64,000 nt of DNA from UBA2334 sp964396895. Lineage in GTDB: Bacteria; Pseudomonadota; Gammaproteobacteria; Burkholderiales; Burkholderiaceae_C. Below, in pieces: positions 1-12,690 of the stretch. The position numbers and the translations under genes were made by a program. Location: the NCBI GenBank assembly GCA_964396895.1, contig CAYNGJ010000005.1, forward strand, positions 135,068 to 199,067. The letters are read 5' to 3'. The notes beneath the pieces are model-generated. The model was not told where the DNA came from. It saw nothing but the letters and a program-made list of their open reading frames with translations, and did no database searches. Positions within the stretch are counted from its first letter, which is position 1, and each line of letters begins with the position of its first letter.

Positions 1-48
1 AATAAAAAATGCATCTATCGCTTTATTTATATTGTATGTTTGCTATCA
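1..48 (-). repeat. AT-rich 18-spaced island, copy 1
   Basis: Read on the minus strand this is TGATAGC (48 down to 42), an 18-base AT-rich spacer (41-24), AAGCG (23-19), then ATAGATGCA and a T run that reaches the window edge. Arms and spacer length match ten other islands in the window. It lies upstream of gltB in non-coding DNA and may continue past the left edge. Confidence 0.75.
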
Positions 49-92
49 TAATTGATATGTCCCCAAATAATAAAGAATTTGTAACTCCATTC

Positions 93-119
93 TTTAAATG
101 GGTCCTGACCCTATTTAAA
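93..119. repeat. 27-base near-perfect inverted repeat upstream of gltB
   Basis: The left arm TTTAAATGGGTC (93-104) and the right arm GACCCTATTTAAA (107-119) are complementary apart from one extra A, with CT at the centre. It starts 95 bases before the gltB start. It could be an operator-like dyad. From memory it also resembles the GGTCAGACC-type palindromes next to REP-associated tyrosine transposases, so it may be the worn end of a small mobile element. No transposase is visible here. Confidence 0.6.
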
Positions 120-187
120 TTGCTTGGCATGCTTGCTGCAATGCAATATGCTCCTGGCTTCCCGCGAACCATTTTGAGGAGATTGGC

Positions 188-4918
<4,731 letters not shown>

Positions 4919-4967
4919 TGCGGCGGCCCGCTGACACTTGAAGACGCACCGTCAAAGGATTTGAATC

Positions 4968-6455
4968 ATGGGAAAAGTCACTGGCTTCATGGAATACGAG
5001 CGCATCGAGGAGGGCTACAAGCCTGTTGCCGAGCGCGTGAAGCACTACAAAGAGTTCGTGATTGGCTTGACCGACGCGCAGGCCAAGGTGCAGGGTGCCC
5101 GCTGCATGGACTGCGGCACACCGTTTTGCAACAACGGCTGCCCGGTCAACAACGTCATTCCGGACTTCAACGACCTGGTCTACCAGGGTGATTGGCAGAA
5201 CGCCCTCACCGTGCTGCACAGCACCAACAACTTCCCCGAGTTCACCGGCCGCATCTGCCCCGCGCCCTGCGAGGCAGCGTGTGTGGTGAACTTCAACGGT
5301 GACGCGGTGGGCATCAAGTCCATCGAGCACGCCATCATTGACAAGGGCTGGACCGAGGGCTGGGTGCAGCCGCAGCCCGCCCGCATCAAGACCGGCAAGT
5401 CGGTGGCGGTGGTGGGTGCCGGGCCCGCAGGTCTGGCCGCCGCCCAGCAACTGGCCCGTGCCGGTCACGCGGTGACGGTGTTCGAGAAGAACGACCGCGT
5501 CGGGGGCCTGCTGCGCTACGGCATCCCCGACTTCAAAATGGAAAAGACCCACATTGACCGCCGCGTCAAGCAGATGGAGGCCGAAGGCGTGGTGTTCCGC
5601 ACCGGCGTGATGGTGGGTGAGCTGCCCAAGGATGGCCCTGCCAGCAAGGTCACCAACTGGGCCAAAGAGATGGTCAGCCCCGAGCAGCTGAAGAAAGACT
5701 TCGATGCCGTGCTGCTCACCGGCGGTTCCGAACAAAGCCGTGACCTGCCCGTGCCTGGCCGTGACCTCGATGGCGTGCACTTCGCCATGGAATTCCTGCC
5801 CCAGCAAAACAAGGTCAATGCGGGCGACAAGCTCAAGGGTCAGTTGCGCGCCGATGGCAAGCACGTCATCGTCATCGGTGGCGGCGACACCGGCTCCGAT
5901 TGCGTGGGCACCAGCAACCGCCACGGCGCGGTCAGCGTGACGCAGTTCGAGGTCATGCCCCAGCCCCCCGAGCAGGAAAACAAGCCCCTGGTCTGGCCCT
6001 ACTGGCCCATGAAGCTGCGCACCAGCTCCAGCCATGACGAGGGCTGTGTGCGTGAGTTCGCCATTTCCACCAAGGCCTTCATTCCCGGCACGGGCAAGGA
6101 CGCGGGCAAGGTCAAGGGTCTGACCACCGTGCACGTCGAGTTCAAAGACGGCAAGCTGGTCGAAATTCCTGGCTCTGAAAAGGAATACAAGGCCGACATG
6201 GTGCTGCTGGCCATGGGCTTCACCAACCCCGTGGCGACGGTGCTGGAGGCTTTTGGTGTGAACAAGGACGCGCGCGGCAATGCCAAGGCGCACACCGAGT
6301 TCGACGGTGGCTACGCCACCAACGTGCCCAAGGTGTTTGCGGCCGGTGACATCCGCCGGGGCCAGAGCCTGGTGGTGTGGGCCATCCGCGAGGGCCGCCA
6401 GGCTGCCCGTTCGGTGGACGAATTCCTGATGGGTTTTTCCGACCTGCCCCGTTGA
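4968..6455 (+). CDS. gltD: Glutamate synthase (NADPH) small chain
   Basis: The beta subunit of GOGAT passes electrons from NADPH through FAD and Fe-S clusters to GltB. The protein has 495 residues, a normal family length. Cysteines 46, 49, 54 and 58 (CMDCGTPFCNNGC) and a later CPAPCEAAC motif form the N-terminal Fe-S ligands. The FAD Rossmann motif VAVVGAGPAGLAAA lies near residue 147 and the NADPH motif VIVIGGGDTGSDC near 300. AAAGGA precedes the ATG. A terminator (6594-6632) follows, which fits gltBD as a closed transcription unit. Confidence 0.97.
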   Translation: MGKVTGFMEYERIEEGYKPVAERVKHYKEFVIGLTDAQAKVQGARCMDCGTPFCNNGCPVNNVIPDFNDLVYQGDWQNALTVLHSTNNFPEFTGRICPAPCEAACVVNFNGDAVGIKSIEHAIIDKGWTEGWVQPQPARIKTGKSVAVVGAGPAGLAAAQQLARAGHAVTVFEKNDRVGGLLRYGIPDFKMEKTHIDRRVKQMEAEGVVFRTGVMVGELPKDGPASKVTNWAKEMVSPEQLKKDFDAVLLTGGSEQSRDLPVPGRDLDGVHFAMEFLPQQNKVNAGDKLKGQLRADGKHVIVIGGGDTGSDCVGTSNRHGAVSVTQFEVMPQPPEQENKPLVWPYWPMKLRTSSSHDEGCVREFAISTKAFIPGTGKDAGKVKGLTTVHVEFKDGKLVEIPGSEKEYKADMVLLAMGFTNPVATVLEAFGVNKDARGNAKAHTEFDGGYATNVPKVFAAGDIRRGQSLVVWAIREGRQAARSVDEFLMGFSDLPR

Positions 6456-6593
6456 TGACCCTGTGCCAGGGCCGCTGACGGCCACGGGTGCCGTGGGTCC
6501 GGCGGGGCGTGGTGTTGCACTTCGTTACCAAGCCCCAAAGCCACTGACCAGCAGGGTCGGGGTAAACCCTTTATCATTGCCGACCGACTGAAT

Positions 6594-6632
6594 CGCCGAC
6601 CTGATAGCCTGATCTGGTCGGCGTTTTGTTTG
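6594..6632 (+). terminator. Rho-independent terminator after gltD
   Basis: CGCCGACC (6594-6601) pairs perfectly with GGTCGGCG (6616-6623) across a 14-base loop, followed by TTTTGTTT. It separates gltBD from the mla operon and ends only 18 bases before the chosen mlaF start. Confidence 0.75.
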
Positions 6633-6650
6633 GTGCGCCCAACCCCGTTC

Positions 6651-7517
6651 ATGACCTTGCTCTATCCATCCACCCTCATCCAGTTTGACGACGTGACCTT
6701 CGCCTACCCCGGTGCGGTGGGGGACAGGGTCATCCTGGATCGCATGTCGTTTGCCATCCCCCGTGGCAAGGTCACCGCGTTGATGGGCGCCTCCGGTGGT
6801 GGCAAAACCACGGTGCTGCGCCTGATCGGCGGCCAGCAGGTGGCCAATGCCGGGCAGGTGCTGTTCGACGGGCAGGACGTGGGCCGCATGGGGCGCGATG
6901 CCCTGCATGCCGCCCGCCGTCGCATGGGCATGCTGTTCCAGTTTGGTGCCCTGTTCACCGACCTGAGCGTGTTCGACAACGTGGCCTTCCCGCTGCGCGA
7001 GCACAGCCGCCTGGGGGAGGCGCTGATCCGCGACATCGTGCTCATGAAGCTCAACGCCGTGGGCCTGCGTGGCGCCCGCGACCTGATGCCCAGCGAAATT
7101 TCAGGTGGCATGGCCCGCCGCGTGGCGCTGGCCCGCGCCATTGCGCTGGACCCGGAACTCATCATGTACGACGAACCCTTTGCTGGGTTGGACCCCATTT
7201 CACTGGGCACGGCGGCCCAGCTGATTCGCCGCCTGAATGACGCGCTGGGCATGACCAGTGTCATCGTGTCACACGACCTGGAAGAAACCTTTCGCATCGC
7301 CGACCAGGTCATCATCTTGGCCAACGGGCGCATCGCGGCACAGGGCACGCCCGACGAGGTGCGCCATTCCGACGACCCGCTGGTGCAGCAATTTGTGCTG
7401 GCCCAGGCCGAGGGACCTGTGCATTTCCATTACCCGGGGCCCAGTCTGGCCGACGACTTTGGTCCGGTGGGGCAGGGCCAGGGCACTGGCTCCGGGCACA
7501 CCGGGGGGGCGTCATGA
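6651..7517 (+). CDS. mlaF: Phospholipid transport ABC ATPase MlaF
   Basis: ATPase of the inner-membrane Mla complex that moves phospholipids between the inner and outer membranes. The 288-residue protein has Walker A GASGGGKT (46-53), a signature-like ISGGMARR and Walker B MYDEPFAGLDP. I start at ATG 6651; the frame is open upstream to a TTG at 6630, but that lies in the terminator T-run. No strong ribosome site is visible. The stop overlaps the mlaE ATG (ATGA), which suggests coupled translation. The tail after about residue 255 is low in complexity and rich in Gly and Pro. Confidence 0.93.
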   Translation: MTLLYPSTLIQFDDVTFAYPGAVGDRVILDRMSFAIPRGKVTALMGASGGGKTTVLRLIGGQQVANAGQVLFDGQDVGRMGRDALHAARRRMGMLFQFGALFTDLSVFDNVAFPLREHSRLGEALIRDIVLMKLNAVGLRGARDLMPSEISGGMARRVALARAIALDPELIMYDEPFAGLDPISLGTAAQLIRRLNDALGMTSVIVSHDLEETFRIADQVIILANGRIAAQGTPDEVRHSDDPLVQQFVLAQAEGPVHFHYPGPSLADDFGPVGQGQGTGSGHTGGAS

Positions 7518-8290
7518 TGGGCTTGGCTGACCTGGGCTTTGCCGTGCGCCGCCAGTTGGACCACCTGGGTGAAGCGGCCCTGCTGTTTGTGCGCCTGGTG
7601 CAACTGAGCGCTCCTGCCCTGACCAGGTTCGGGCTGGTGCGGGACCAGATGTTTTTCTTGGGCAATCTGTCGCTGGCCATCATCGGCGTGTCGGGACTGT
7701 TTGTGGGTTTTGTGCTGGGTTTGCAGGGTTACTACACCCTGCAGCGCTACGGGTCGTCCGAGGCCTTGGGGCTGTTGGTGGCGCTGAGTCTGGTGCGTGA
7801 ACTGGGGCCGGTGGTCACGGCGTTGCTGTTCGCCGGGCGTGCCGGCACCGCGCTGACCGCTGAAATTGGCCTCATGAAGGCCGGGGAACAGTTGGCCGCC
7901 ATGGAAATGATGGCCGTGGACCCCGTGCGCCGGGTGCTGGCACCCCGCTTTTGGGGCGGCATCATCGCCATGCCCCTGCTGGCGGCGGTGTTCAGCGCCG
8001 TGGGCGTCATGGGGGGCTGGCTGGTCGGCGTGGTCATGATCGGCGTGGACGAGGGCTCGTTCTGGAGCCAGATGCAAGGCGGTGTCGACGTGTGGCGAGA
8101 CGTGGGCAATGGCGTGGTCAAGAGCGCGGTGTTTGGCGTGACCGTGACCTTTGTGGCGCTCTATCAGGGTTACATGGCCCACCCCACGCCCGAAGGCGTG
8201 TCCCGGGCGACCACGCGCACGGTGGTCATGGCCTCGTTGCTGGTGCTGGGGCTGGATTTCCTGCTCACCGCCATGATGTTCAGTATTTGA
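7514..8290 (+). CDS. mlaE: Phospholipid transport permease MlaE
   Basis: Membrane permease of the Mla ABC transporter (MlaE/YrbE family). The protein has 258 residues and several hydrophobic segments. It contains the family stretch around VRELGPVVTALLFAGRAG, followed by an EIG and MKAGEQ region. Its ATG overlaps the mlaF stop. Its stop TGA (8288-8290) is also the first three bases of the TGATAGC arm of a repeat island that fills the short gap before mlaD. Confidence 0.95.
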   Translation: MMGLADLGFAVRRQLDHLGEAALLFVRLVQLSAPALTRFGLVRDQMFFLGNLSLAIIGVSGLFVGFVLGLQGYYTLQRYGSSEALGLLVALSLVRELGPVVTALLFAGRAGTALTAEIGLMKAGEQLAAMEMMAVDPVRRVLAPRFWGGIIAMPLLAAVFSAVGVMGGWLVGVVMIGVDEGSFWSQMQGGVDVWRDVGNGVVKSAVFGVTVTFVALYQGYMAHPTPEGVSRATTRTVVMASLLVLGLDFLLTAMMFSI

Positions 8291-8337
8291 TAGCAAACTA
8301 TTTATATATTTAAAGCGTTAGGTCATGAAAAAGTCTA
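8288..8337 (+). repeat. AT-rich 18-spaced island, copy 3 (mlaE/mlaD junction)
   Basis: TGATAGC (8288-8294), an 18-base spacer beginning AAAC (8295-8312), AAGCG (8313-8317), TTAGGTCATG and an A run. It holds the mlaE stop codon and the mlaD start codon (8325). It is far lower in GC than both flanking genes. Confidence 0.8.
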
Positions 8338-8837
8338 AAAATGATGTGTGGGTGGGCCTGTTCGTGGTGCTGGGGGCAGCGGCATTGCTGTTCCTGGCGC
8401 TGAAATCGGCCAACCTGCTGCACCTGAGTTTCCAGGACAACTACCGCGTGGTGGCCCGCTTTGACAACATCGGTGGCCTCAAGCCCCGTGCCGCTGTGAA
8501 AAGCGCCGGCGTGGTGGTGGGCCGGGTGGACAGCATCACCTTCGATGACGTGACCTTCCAGGCCAGTGTGGCGCTGGACATGGAGTCCCGCTTCAAATTT
8601 CCCAAGGACAGTTCGCTGAAAATCCTCACCAGTGGCTTGCTGGGGGAGCAGTACATCGGCATTGAGCCCGGTGGTGACATGGCCAACCTCAAGGGTGGCG
8701 ACGTGATCACCACCACCCAGTCGGCGGTGGTGCTGGAAAATCTGATCAGCCAGTTTCTGTTCAACAAGGCCGCAGAGCCCGCGCCTGCGCCCGAGGCCAG
8801 CGGTGCCGACGCCGTTGCGCCTGCCGCCACCCGGTGA
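8325..8837 (+). CDS. mlaD: Phospholipid transport MCE-domain protein MlaD
   Basis: Periplasmic substrate-binding ring protein of the Mla system, anchored by one N-terminal membrane helix (about residues 9-28). The 170-residue protein carries one MCE domain at roughly 38-116 (FDNIGGLKPRAAVKSAGVVVG, then LGEQYIGIEPGG). An Ala/Pro-rich tail follows. The ATG lies inside repeat island copy 3, so that island must also supply the translation start context. The order mlaF-E-D-A-C-B marks it as part of the operon. Confidence 0.95.
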   Translation: MKKSKNDVWVGLFVVLGAAALLFLALKSANLLHLSFQDNYRVVARFDNIGGLKPRAAVKSAGVVVGRVDSITFDDVTFQASVALDMESRFKFPKDSSLKILTSGLLGEQYIGIEPGGDMANLKGGDVITTTQSAVVLENLISQFLFNKAAEPAPAPEASGADAVAPAATR

Positions 8838-8893
8838 GCCAGGCCTTCATTCGCACCCGTCCCATCCAAATACCCGTCTTCCGGAGTCCTGTC

Positions 8894-9637
8894 ATGAACG
8901 CCCCCTCCCTCTACCGCCGTCCCCTGGGTGGCCTGCTGACCCTCGGAGGCTGGCGGGTGTTGCCGGCCCTGCTGCTGTGCGCGGTCATGGCCGGTTGTGC
9001 CACCAGTCCGGCTCGCGATCCGCGCGACCCCTTTGAGTCGTTCAACCGCCAGGTGGACCAGTTCAATGAGGCCGTTGACAAGGCCGTTCTCAAGCCCGTG
9101 GCCACCACCTATTCGCAGGTGGCGCCCGATCCGCTGCGCACCGCCATCAGCAACTTTTTTGGCAACCTGAGCGACATCTGGTCCACACTGAACACGGCCT
9201 TGCAGTTGCGGGGGGAAGACACCGCCACCAACTTCATGCGGGTCAACATCAACACCGTGTTCGGTCTGGGCGGTCTGATCGACATTGCCTCCGACGTGGG
9301 CCTGTACCGCAACCGAGCTGATTTCGGCCAGACCCTGGGCTTTTGGGGTGTGCCACCCGGTCCCTATGTGGTGCTGCCGCTGCTGGGGCCTTCCACCGTG
9401 CGCGACACCGTGGGCATGGGTGTGGAGTCACGCGGCGATCTCATCATGAACCTGGACAACGTCAGCAACCGCAATGGCCTGTATCTGCTCAGGGCGGTGG
9501 AAACCCGGGCCGGGTTGCTGCGCGCAGGCGCGGTGCTCGACGAGGCAGCCCTGGACAAATACAGCTTCGCCCGCGAGGTGTTTCTCAAGCGTCGCCAGAA
9601 CGTGATCGACGAGCAACGCAACCGCGACGACGAATGA
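8894..9637 (+). CDS. mlaA: Outer-membrane lipoprotein MlaA (VacJ)
   Basis: Outer-membrane component that removes misplaced phospholipids from the outer leaflet and passes them to MlaC. I start at ATG 8894, which has GGAG upstream; the frame is open to a GTG at 8834. The 247-residue protein has a signal peptide ending in a lipobox (VMAGC, Cys35), then the family opening DPFESFNRQVDQFNEAVD and the conserved region around FGLGGLIDIASD and GPYVVLPLLGPS. In E. coli mlaA is unlinked; here it sits inside the mla operon. Confidence 0.95.
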   Translation: MNAPSLYRRPLGGLLTLGGWRVLPALLLCAVMAGCATSPARDPRDPFESFNRQVDQFNEAVDKAVLKPVATTYSQVAPDPLRTAISNFFGNLSDIWSTLNTALQLRGEDTATNFMRVNINTVFGLGGLIDIASDVGLYRNRADFGQTLGFWGVPPGPYVVLPLLGPSTVRDTVGMGVESRGDLIMNLDNVSNRNGLYLLRAVETRAGLLRAGAVLDEAALDKYSFAREVFLKRRQNVIDEQRNRDDE

Positions 9638-9665
9638 CACTCCCAGGATGGAAAGGACCCCTCTC

Positions 9666-10313
9666 ATGAACCGACGACACCTCACCCGCCAGTTGCTGGC
9701 CCTCGCACTGGCCGCCCCTGCGCTGGCCCTGCACCCGCTGCTGGCGACCGCCGCAGCTCCTGAGGCCGCAGACACCTTCATCCAGCGCGTCACCACTGCG
9801 GCCATGGACGCCGTGCGTGCCGATCCGGCCATCCAGGCCGGCGACGCGCAGAAGGTGTCCGCGCTGGTCGATGGGCTCATCATGCCCAACGTCAACTTCA
9901 GCCGCATGACCTCATCGGCCGTGGGCCGGTACTGGCGCCAGGCCACGCCCCAGCAGCAACAGCTGCTGCAGGATGAGTTCAAAACCCTGTTGGTGCGCAC
10001 CTACTCCGGTGCATTGGCACAGGTCAAGGACCAGACCCTGACCTTCCGCCCCCTGCGGGCCGCACCGGACGCCACGGACGTGGTGGTGCGCAGCGACCTG
10101 CGCGGCCGGGGCGAGCCCATTCAGTTGGACTACCGCGTCGAGAAAACTGCGGCTGGCTGGAAAATTTATGACCTGAACGTCATGGGCATCTGGTTGGTGG
10201 AAACCTACCGCACCCAGTTTGCCCAGGAAATCAGCGCCAGGGGCATTGACGGCCTCATCTCCGCCCTGGTGCGTCGCAACCAGAACAACGCCACCGCGCA
10301 GCGCGCCGGTTGA
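9666..10313 (+). CDS. mlaC: Periplasmic phospholipid shuttle MlaC
   Basis: Soluble periplasmic carrier that moves phospholipid between MlaA and the MlaD ring. The protein has 215 residues starting at ATG 9666 behind AAAGGA (the frame is open to 9648). The N-terminus is a signal peptide with paired arginines (NRRHLTR) and a hydrophobic Ala/Leu core ending near LLATAAA. The Ttg2D/MlaC core shows TYSGALAQVKDQ and YDLNVMGIWLVETYR. The stop overlaps the mlaB start by one base. Confidence 0.93.
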   Translation: MNRRHLTRQLLALALAAPALALHPLLATAAAPEAADTFIQRVTTAAMDAVRADPAIQAGDAQKVSALVDGLIMPNVNFSRMTSSAVGRYWRQATPQQQQLLQDEFKTLLVRTYSGALAQVKDQTLTFRPLRAAPDATDVVVRSDLRGRGEPIQLDYRVEKTAAGWKIYDLNVMGIWLVETYRTQFAQEISARGIDGLISALVRRNQNNATAQRAG

Positions 10314-10594
10314 TGCAGCAAGCGCACACCATGCTCCACCTGCCCGCCGAACTGACCCACGCGCAGGCCGATGCCTGCCTGGCGCAGTGGGTGTCGCAAC
10401 TGCCCATGGGCACCGGTCCGGTGGTGGTGGACGGCAGCGCCCTGCGGCAGTTTGACTCCACGGCACTGGCCCTGTTGCTGGAGCTGCGGCGCCACCTGAT
10501 GGGGCGCGGTCAGGTGCTGCAACTCGAGGCCATCCCCCCTCGCCTGGGCGAGCTGGCAACCCTGTACGGTGTGGACGAACTGCTCGCCACTTAA
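10313..10594 (+). CDS. mlaB: STAS-domain protein MlaB
   Basis: Small cytoplasmic STAS-domain subunit that binds MlaF and supports the transporter. The protein has 93 residues, starting at ATG 10313 within the TGATG stop/start overlap with mlaC (another ATG lies at 10331). The STAS signature region is visible as VVVDGSALRQFDSTALALLL, with the conserved Ser-Thr at the helix start. It is the last gene of the mla set; the next ATG is 12 bases away. Confidence 0.88.
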   Translation: MQQAHTMLHLPAELTHAQADACLAQWVSQLPMGTGPVVVDGSALRQFDSTALALLLELRRHLMGRGQVLQLEAIPPRLGELATLYGVDELLAT

Positions 10595-10606
10595 AATAGC
10601 GGGTTC

Positions 10607-11575
10607 ATGTCCGCACCAGCACCCATTTCCCGGTCCACTTCGGGCCCGGCCATCGCTTTTCGCGACGTGGTCAAAACCTACACCACACCCAAAGGTCCGT
10701 TCCAGGCGCTGGGGGGTGTCAGCTTCGACGTCGAGCAGGGCGAAATTTTTGGTTTGCTCGGCCCCAATGGCGCTGGCAAAACCACGCTCATCAGCATCTT
10801 GGCGGGATTGTCCCGCGCCACCAGTGGCCATGCCAGCGTGCTGGGGCACGACGTGGTGAACGATTACGGACAAGCCCGCAGGGCACTGGGCGTGGTGCCC
10901 CAAGAGCTGGTGTTTGACCCCTTTTTCAGTTTGCGTGAGGCCTTGCGCATCCAGTCGGGCTACTTTGGCATCCAGAACAATGGCGACTGGATAGACGACC
11001 TGCTGCACAGCCTGGGGTTGGCCGACAAAGCCAACGCCAACATGCGCCAGCTCTCGGGCGGCATGAAGCGCCGCGTCATGGTGGCCCAGGCGCTGGTGCA
11101 CAAGCCCAGGGTCATCGTGCTGGACGAGCCCACAGCCGGTGTGGACGTGGAACTGCGCCAGACCCTGTGGCAGTTTGTGTCGCGCCTGAACCGCGAAGGC
11201 AGCACCGTGTTGCTGACCACGCATTACCTGGAAGAGGCCGAAGCCCTGTGTGGCCGCATTGCCATGATCAAGCGCGGCCAGGTGGTGGCCCTTGAAAAAA
11301 CCTCCACCCTGCTCAGCCGGGCCTCGTCCAACGTGCTGCGCTTCAAAACCGATGGCAACCTGCCACCCGAGCTGCAAGCCATTGCCCGGGTAACGGGCCG
11401 TGTGGTGCAGTTGCCGGCTCACAACGCACTGGAGGTGGAGCAGATATTGGCCGCCGTGCGGCGGGCGGGTGCGGCGGTGGACGACATCGAAATCCGCAAG
11501 GCCGACCTGGAAGATGTGTTCCTGGATGTGATGGCGGAAGTCGCCACTCCGACCATGGAGGGCAGTTCGTCATGA
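10607..11575 (+). CDS. ABC-2 type exporter, ATP-binding protein (YadG-like)
   Basis: ATPase of a two-gene ABC-2 exporter. The protein has 322 residues with Walker A GPNGAGKTT, signature LSGGMKRR, Walker B VIVLDEPTAGVD and an H-loop TTHYLEEAE. A C-terminal extension of about 80 residues is typical of the DrrA/YadG group. Its stop overlaps the permease ATG (ATGA). It follows the mla genes at 12 bases, so it is probably co-transcribed with them. The exported substrate is unknown; an envelope role is inferred only from its neighbours. Confidence 0.85.
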   Translation: MSAPAPISRSTSGPAIAFRDVVKTYTTPKGPFQALGGVSFDVEQGEIFGLLGPNGAGKTTLISILAGLSRATSGHASVLGHDVVNDYGQARRALGVVPQELVFDPFFSLREALRIQSGYFGIQNNGDWIDDLLHSLGLADKANANMRQLSGGMKRRVMVAQALVHKPRVIVLDEPTAGVDVELRQTLWQFVSRLNREGSTVLLTTHYLEEAEALCGRIAMIKRGQVVALEKTSTLLSRASSNVLRFKTDGNLPPELQAIARVTGRVVQLPAHNALEVEQILAAVRRAGAAVDDIEIRKADLEDVFLDVMAEVATPTMEGSSS

Positions 11576-12327
11576 CCGGCTGGCAAACCCTGTACTACAA
11601 AGAAGTGCTGCGCTTTTGGAAGGTAAGCTTCCAGACTGTGGCGGCCCCCGTGCTCACAGCCGTGCTGTACATGATGATTTTTGGCCACGTGCTGGAAGAC
11701 CACGTCAAGGTGTACGACACGGTGAGCTACACCGCGTTTCTGGTGCCGGGCCTGGTGATGATGAGCGTGCTGCAAAATGCCTTTGCCAACAGCTCGTCCT
11801 CGCTCATCCAAAGCAAAATCATGGGCAACTTGGTGTTCGTGTTGCTCACGCCCATGTCCCATTGGGCCTGGTTCGTGGCCTATGTGGCCTCGTCGGTCAC
11901 GCGCGGCTTGGTGGTGGGTTGTGGGGTGTTGATGGTCACGCTGTGGTTCGGCCAGCCGGGCATGGTGTCCCCCCTGTGGGTGGTGGTGTTTGCGCTGCTG
12001 GGGGCGGCCATGTTGGGGGCGCTGGGTCTGGTGGCAGGCCTGTGGGCCGAAAAGTTTGACCAGTTGGCGGGCTTTCAGAATTTCATCATCATGCCCATGA
12101 CCTTTTTATCGGGTGTGTTTTACTCCATCCATTCCCTGCCACCGTTTTGGCAGACCGTCAGCCACCTGAACCCGTTTTTTTACATGATTGACGGTTTCCG
12201 GTATGGCTTCTTTGGTGTCAGCGACGTGTCGCCCTGGCTCAGCCTGGGGGTGGTGTCGGTCGCCATGGCGCTGGTCAGCACCGTGGCCATACAGCTGCTG
12301 CGCACAGGCTACAAAATTCGACATTGA
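11572..12327 (+). CDS. ABC-2 type exporter, permease (YadH-like)
   Basis: Membrane partner of the preceding ATPase. The 251-residue protein has about six hydrophobic segments and the ABC-2 membrane signature around NFIIMPMTFLSGVFYSIHSL. The N-terminus begins with a cytoplasmic stretch typical of YadH (LYYKEVLRFWKV). ATGA overlap with the ATPase gene suggests coupled translation. A 106-base gap with no clear gene or terminator separates it from ibaG. Confidence 0.85.
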   Translation: MTGWQTLYYKEVLRFWKVSFQTVAAPVLTAVLYMMIFGHVLEDHVKVYDTVSYTAFLVPGLVMMSVLQNAFANSSSSLIQSKIMGNLVFVLLTPMSHWAWFVAYVASSVTRGLVVGCGVLMVTLWFGQPGMVSPLWVVVFALLGAAMLGALGLVAGLWAEKFDQLAGFQNFIIMPMTFLSGVFYSIHSLPPFWQTVSHLNPFFYMIDGFRYGFFGVSDVSPWLSLGVVSVAMALVSTVAIQLLRTGYKIRH

Positions 12328-12433
12328 CGGCCCTGGCCCTGGCCCCGGTGACGAGGGGCCGCCAGTCCCTGCCACCAAAATCTCCTGCAGCGCGCAGCCC
12401 TGACCCCATTCATTTCTTTTTTTCATCTGCACC

Positions 12434-12679
12434 ATGACCCCTCAGGAACTTCAAACCATCATCGCCAGCGGACTGGCCTGTGATCACCTTGAGGTCAGTG
12501 GCGATGGCCGCCACTGGTCGGCCGTGATCGTGTCGCCCGCTTTCGAGGGCAAGCGCCTGATTGCGCGCCACCAGCAGGTGTACGCCACGCTGGGTGAGCG
12601 CATCCGGACCGACGAGGTGCACGCGCTGTCCATGAAAACCCTCACGCCCACCGAATGGGCCGCCCAACGGGCCAGCTGA
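12434..12679 (+). CDS. ibaG: BolA-family protein IbaG
   Basis: Small BolA/IbaG protein of 81 residues. The family works with monothiol glutaredoxins in Fe-S handling and acid response. The class II KH-like fold is suggested by FEGKRLIARHQQVYATLGE, with the conserved histidine in ARHQ, and by the ending VHALSMKTLTPTEW. It sits directly upstream of murA, an arrangement also known in E. coli (yrbA-murA). The gap to murA is 11 bases. Confidence 0.88.
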   Translation: MTPQELQTIIASGLACDHLEVSGDGRHWSAVIVSPAFEGKRLIARHQQVYATLGERIRTDEVHALSMKTLTPTEWAAQRAS

Positions 12680-12690
12680 GCATTGCCGCC

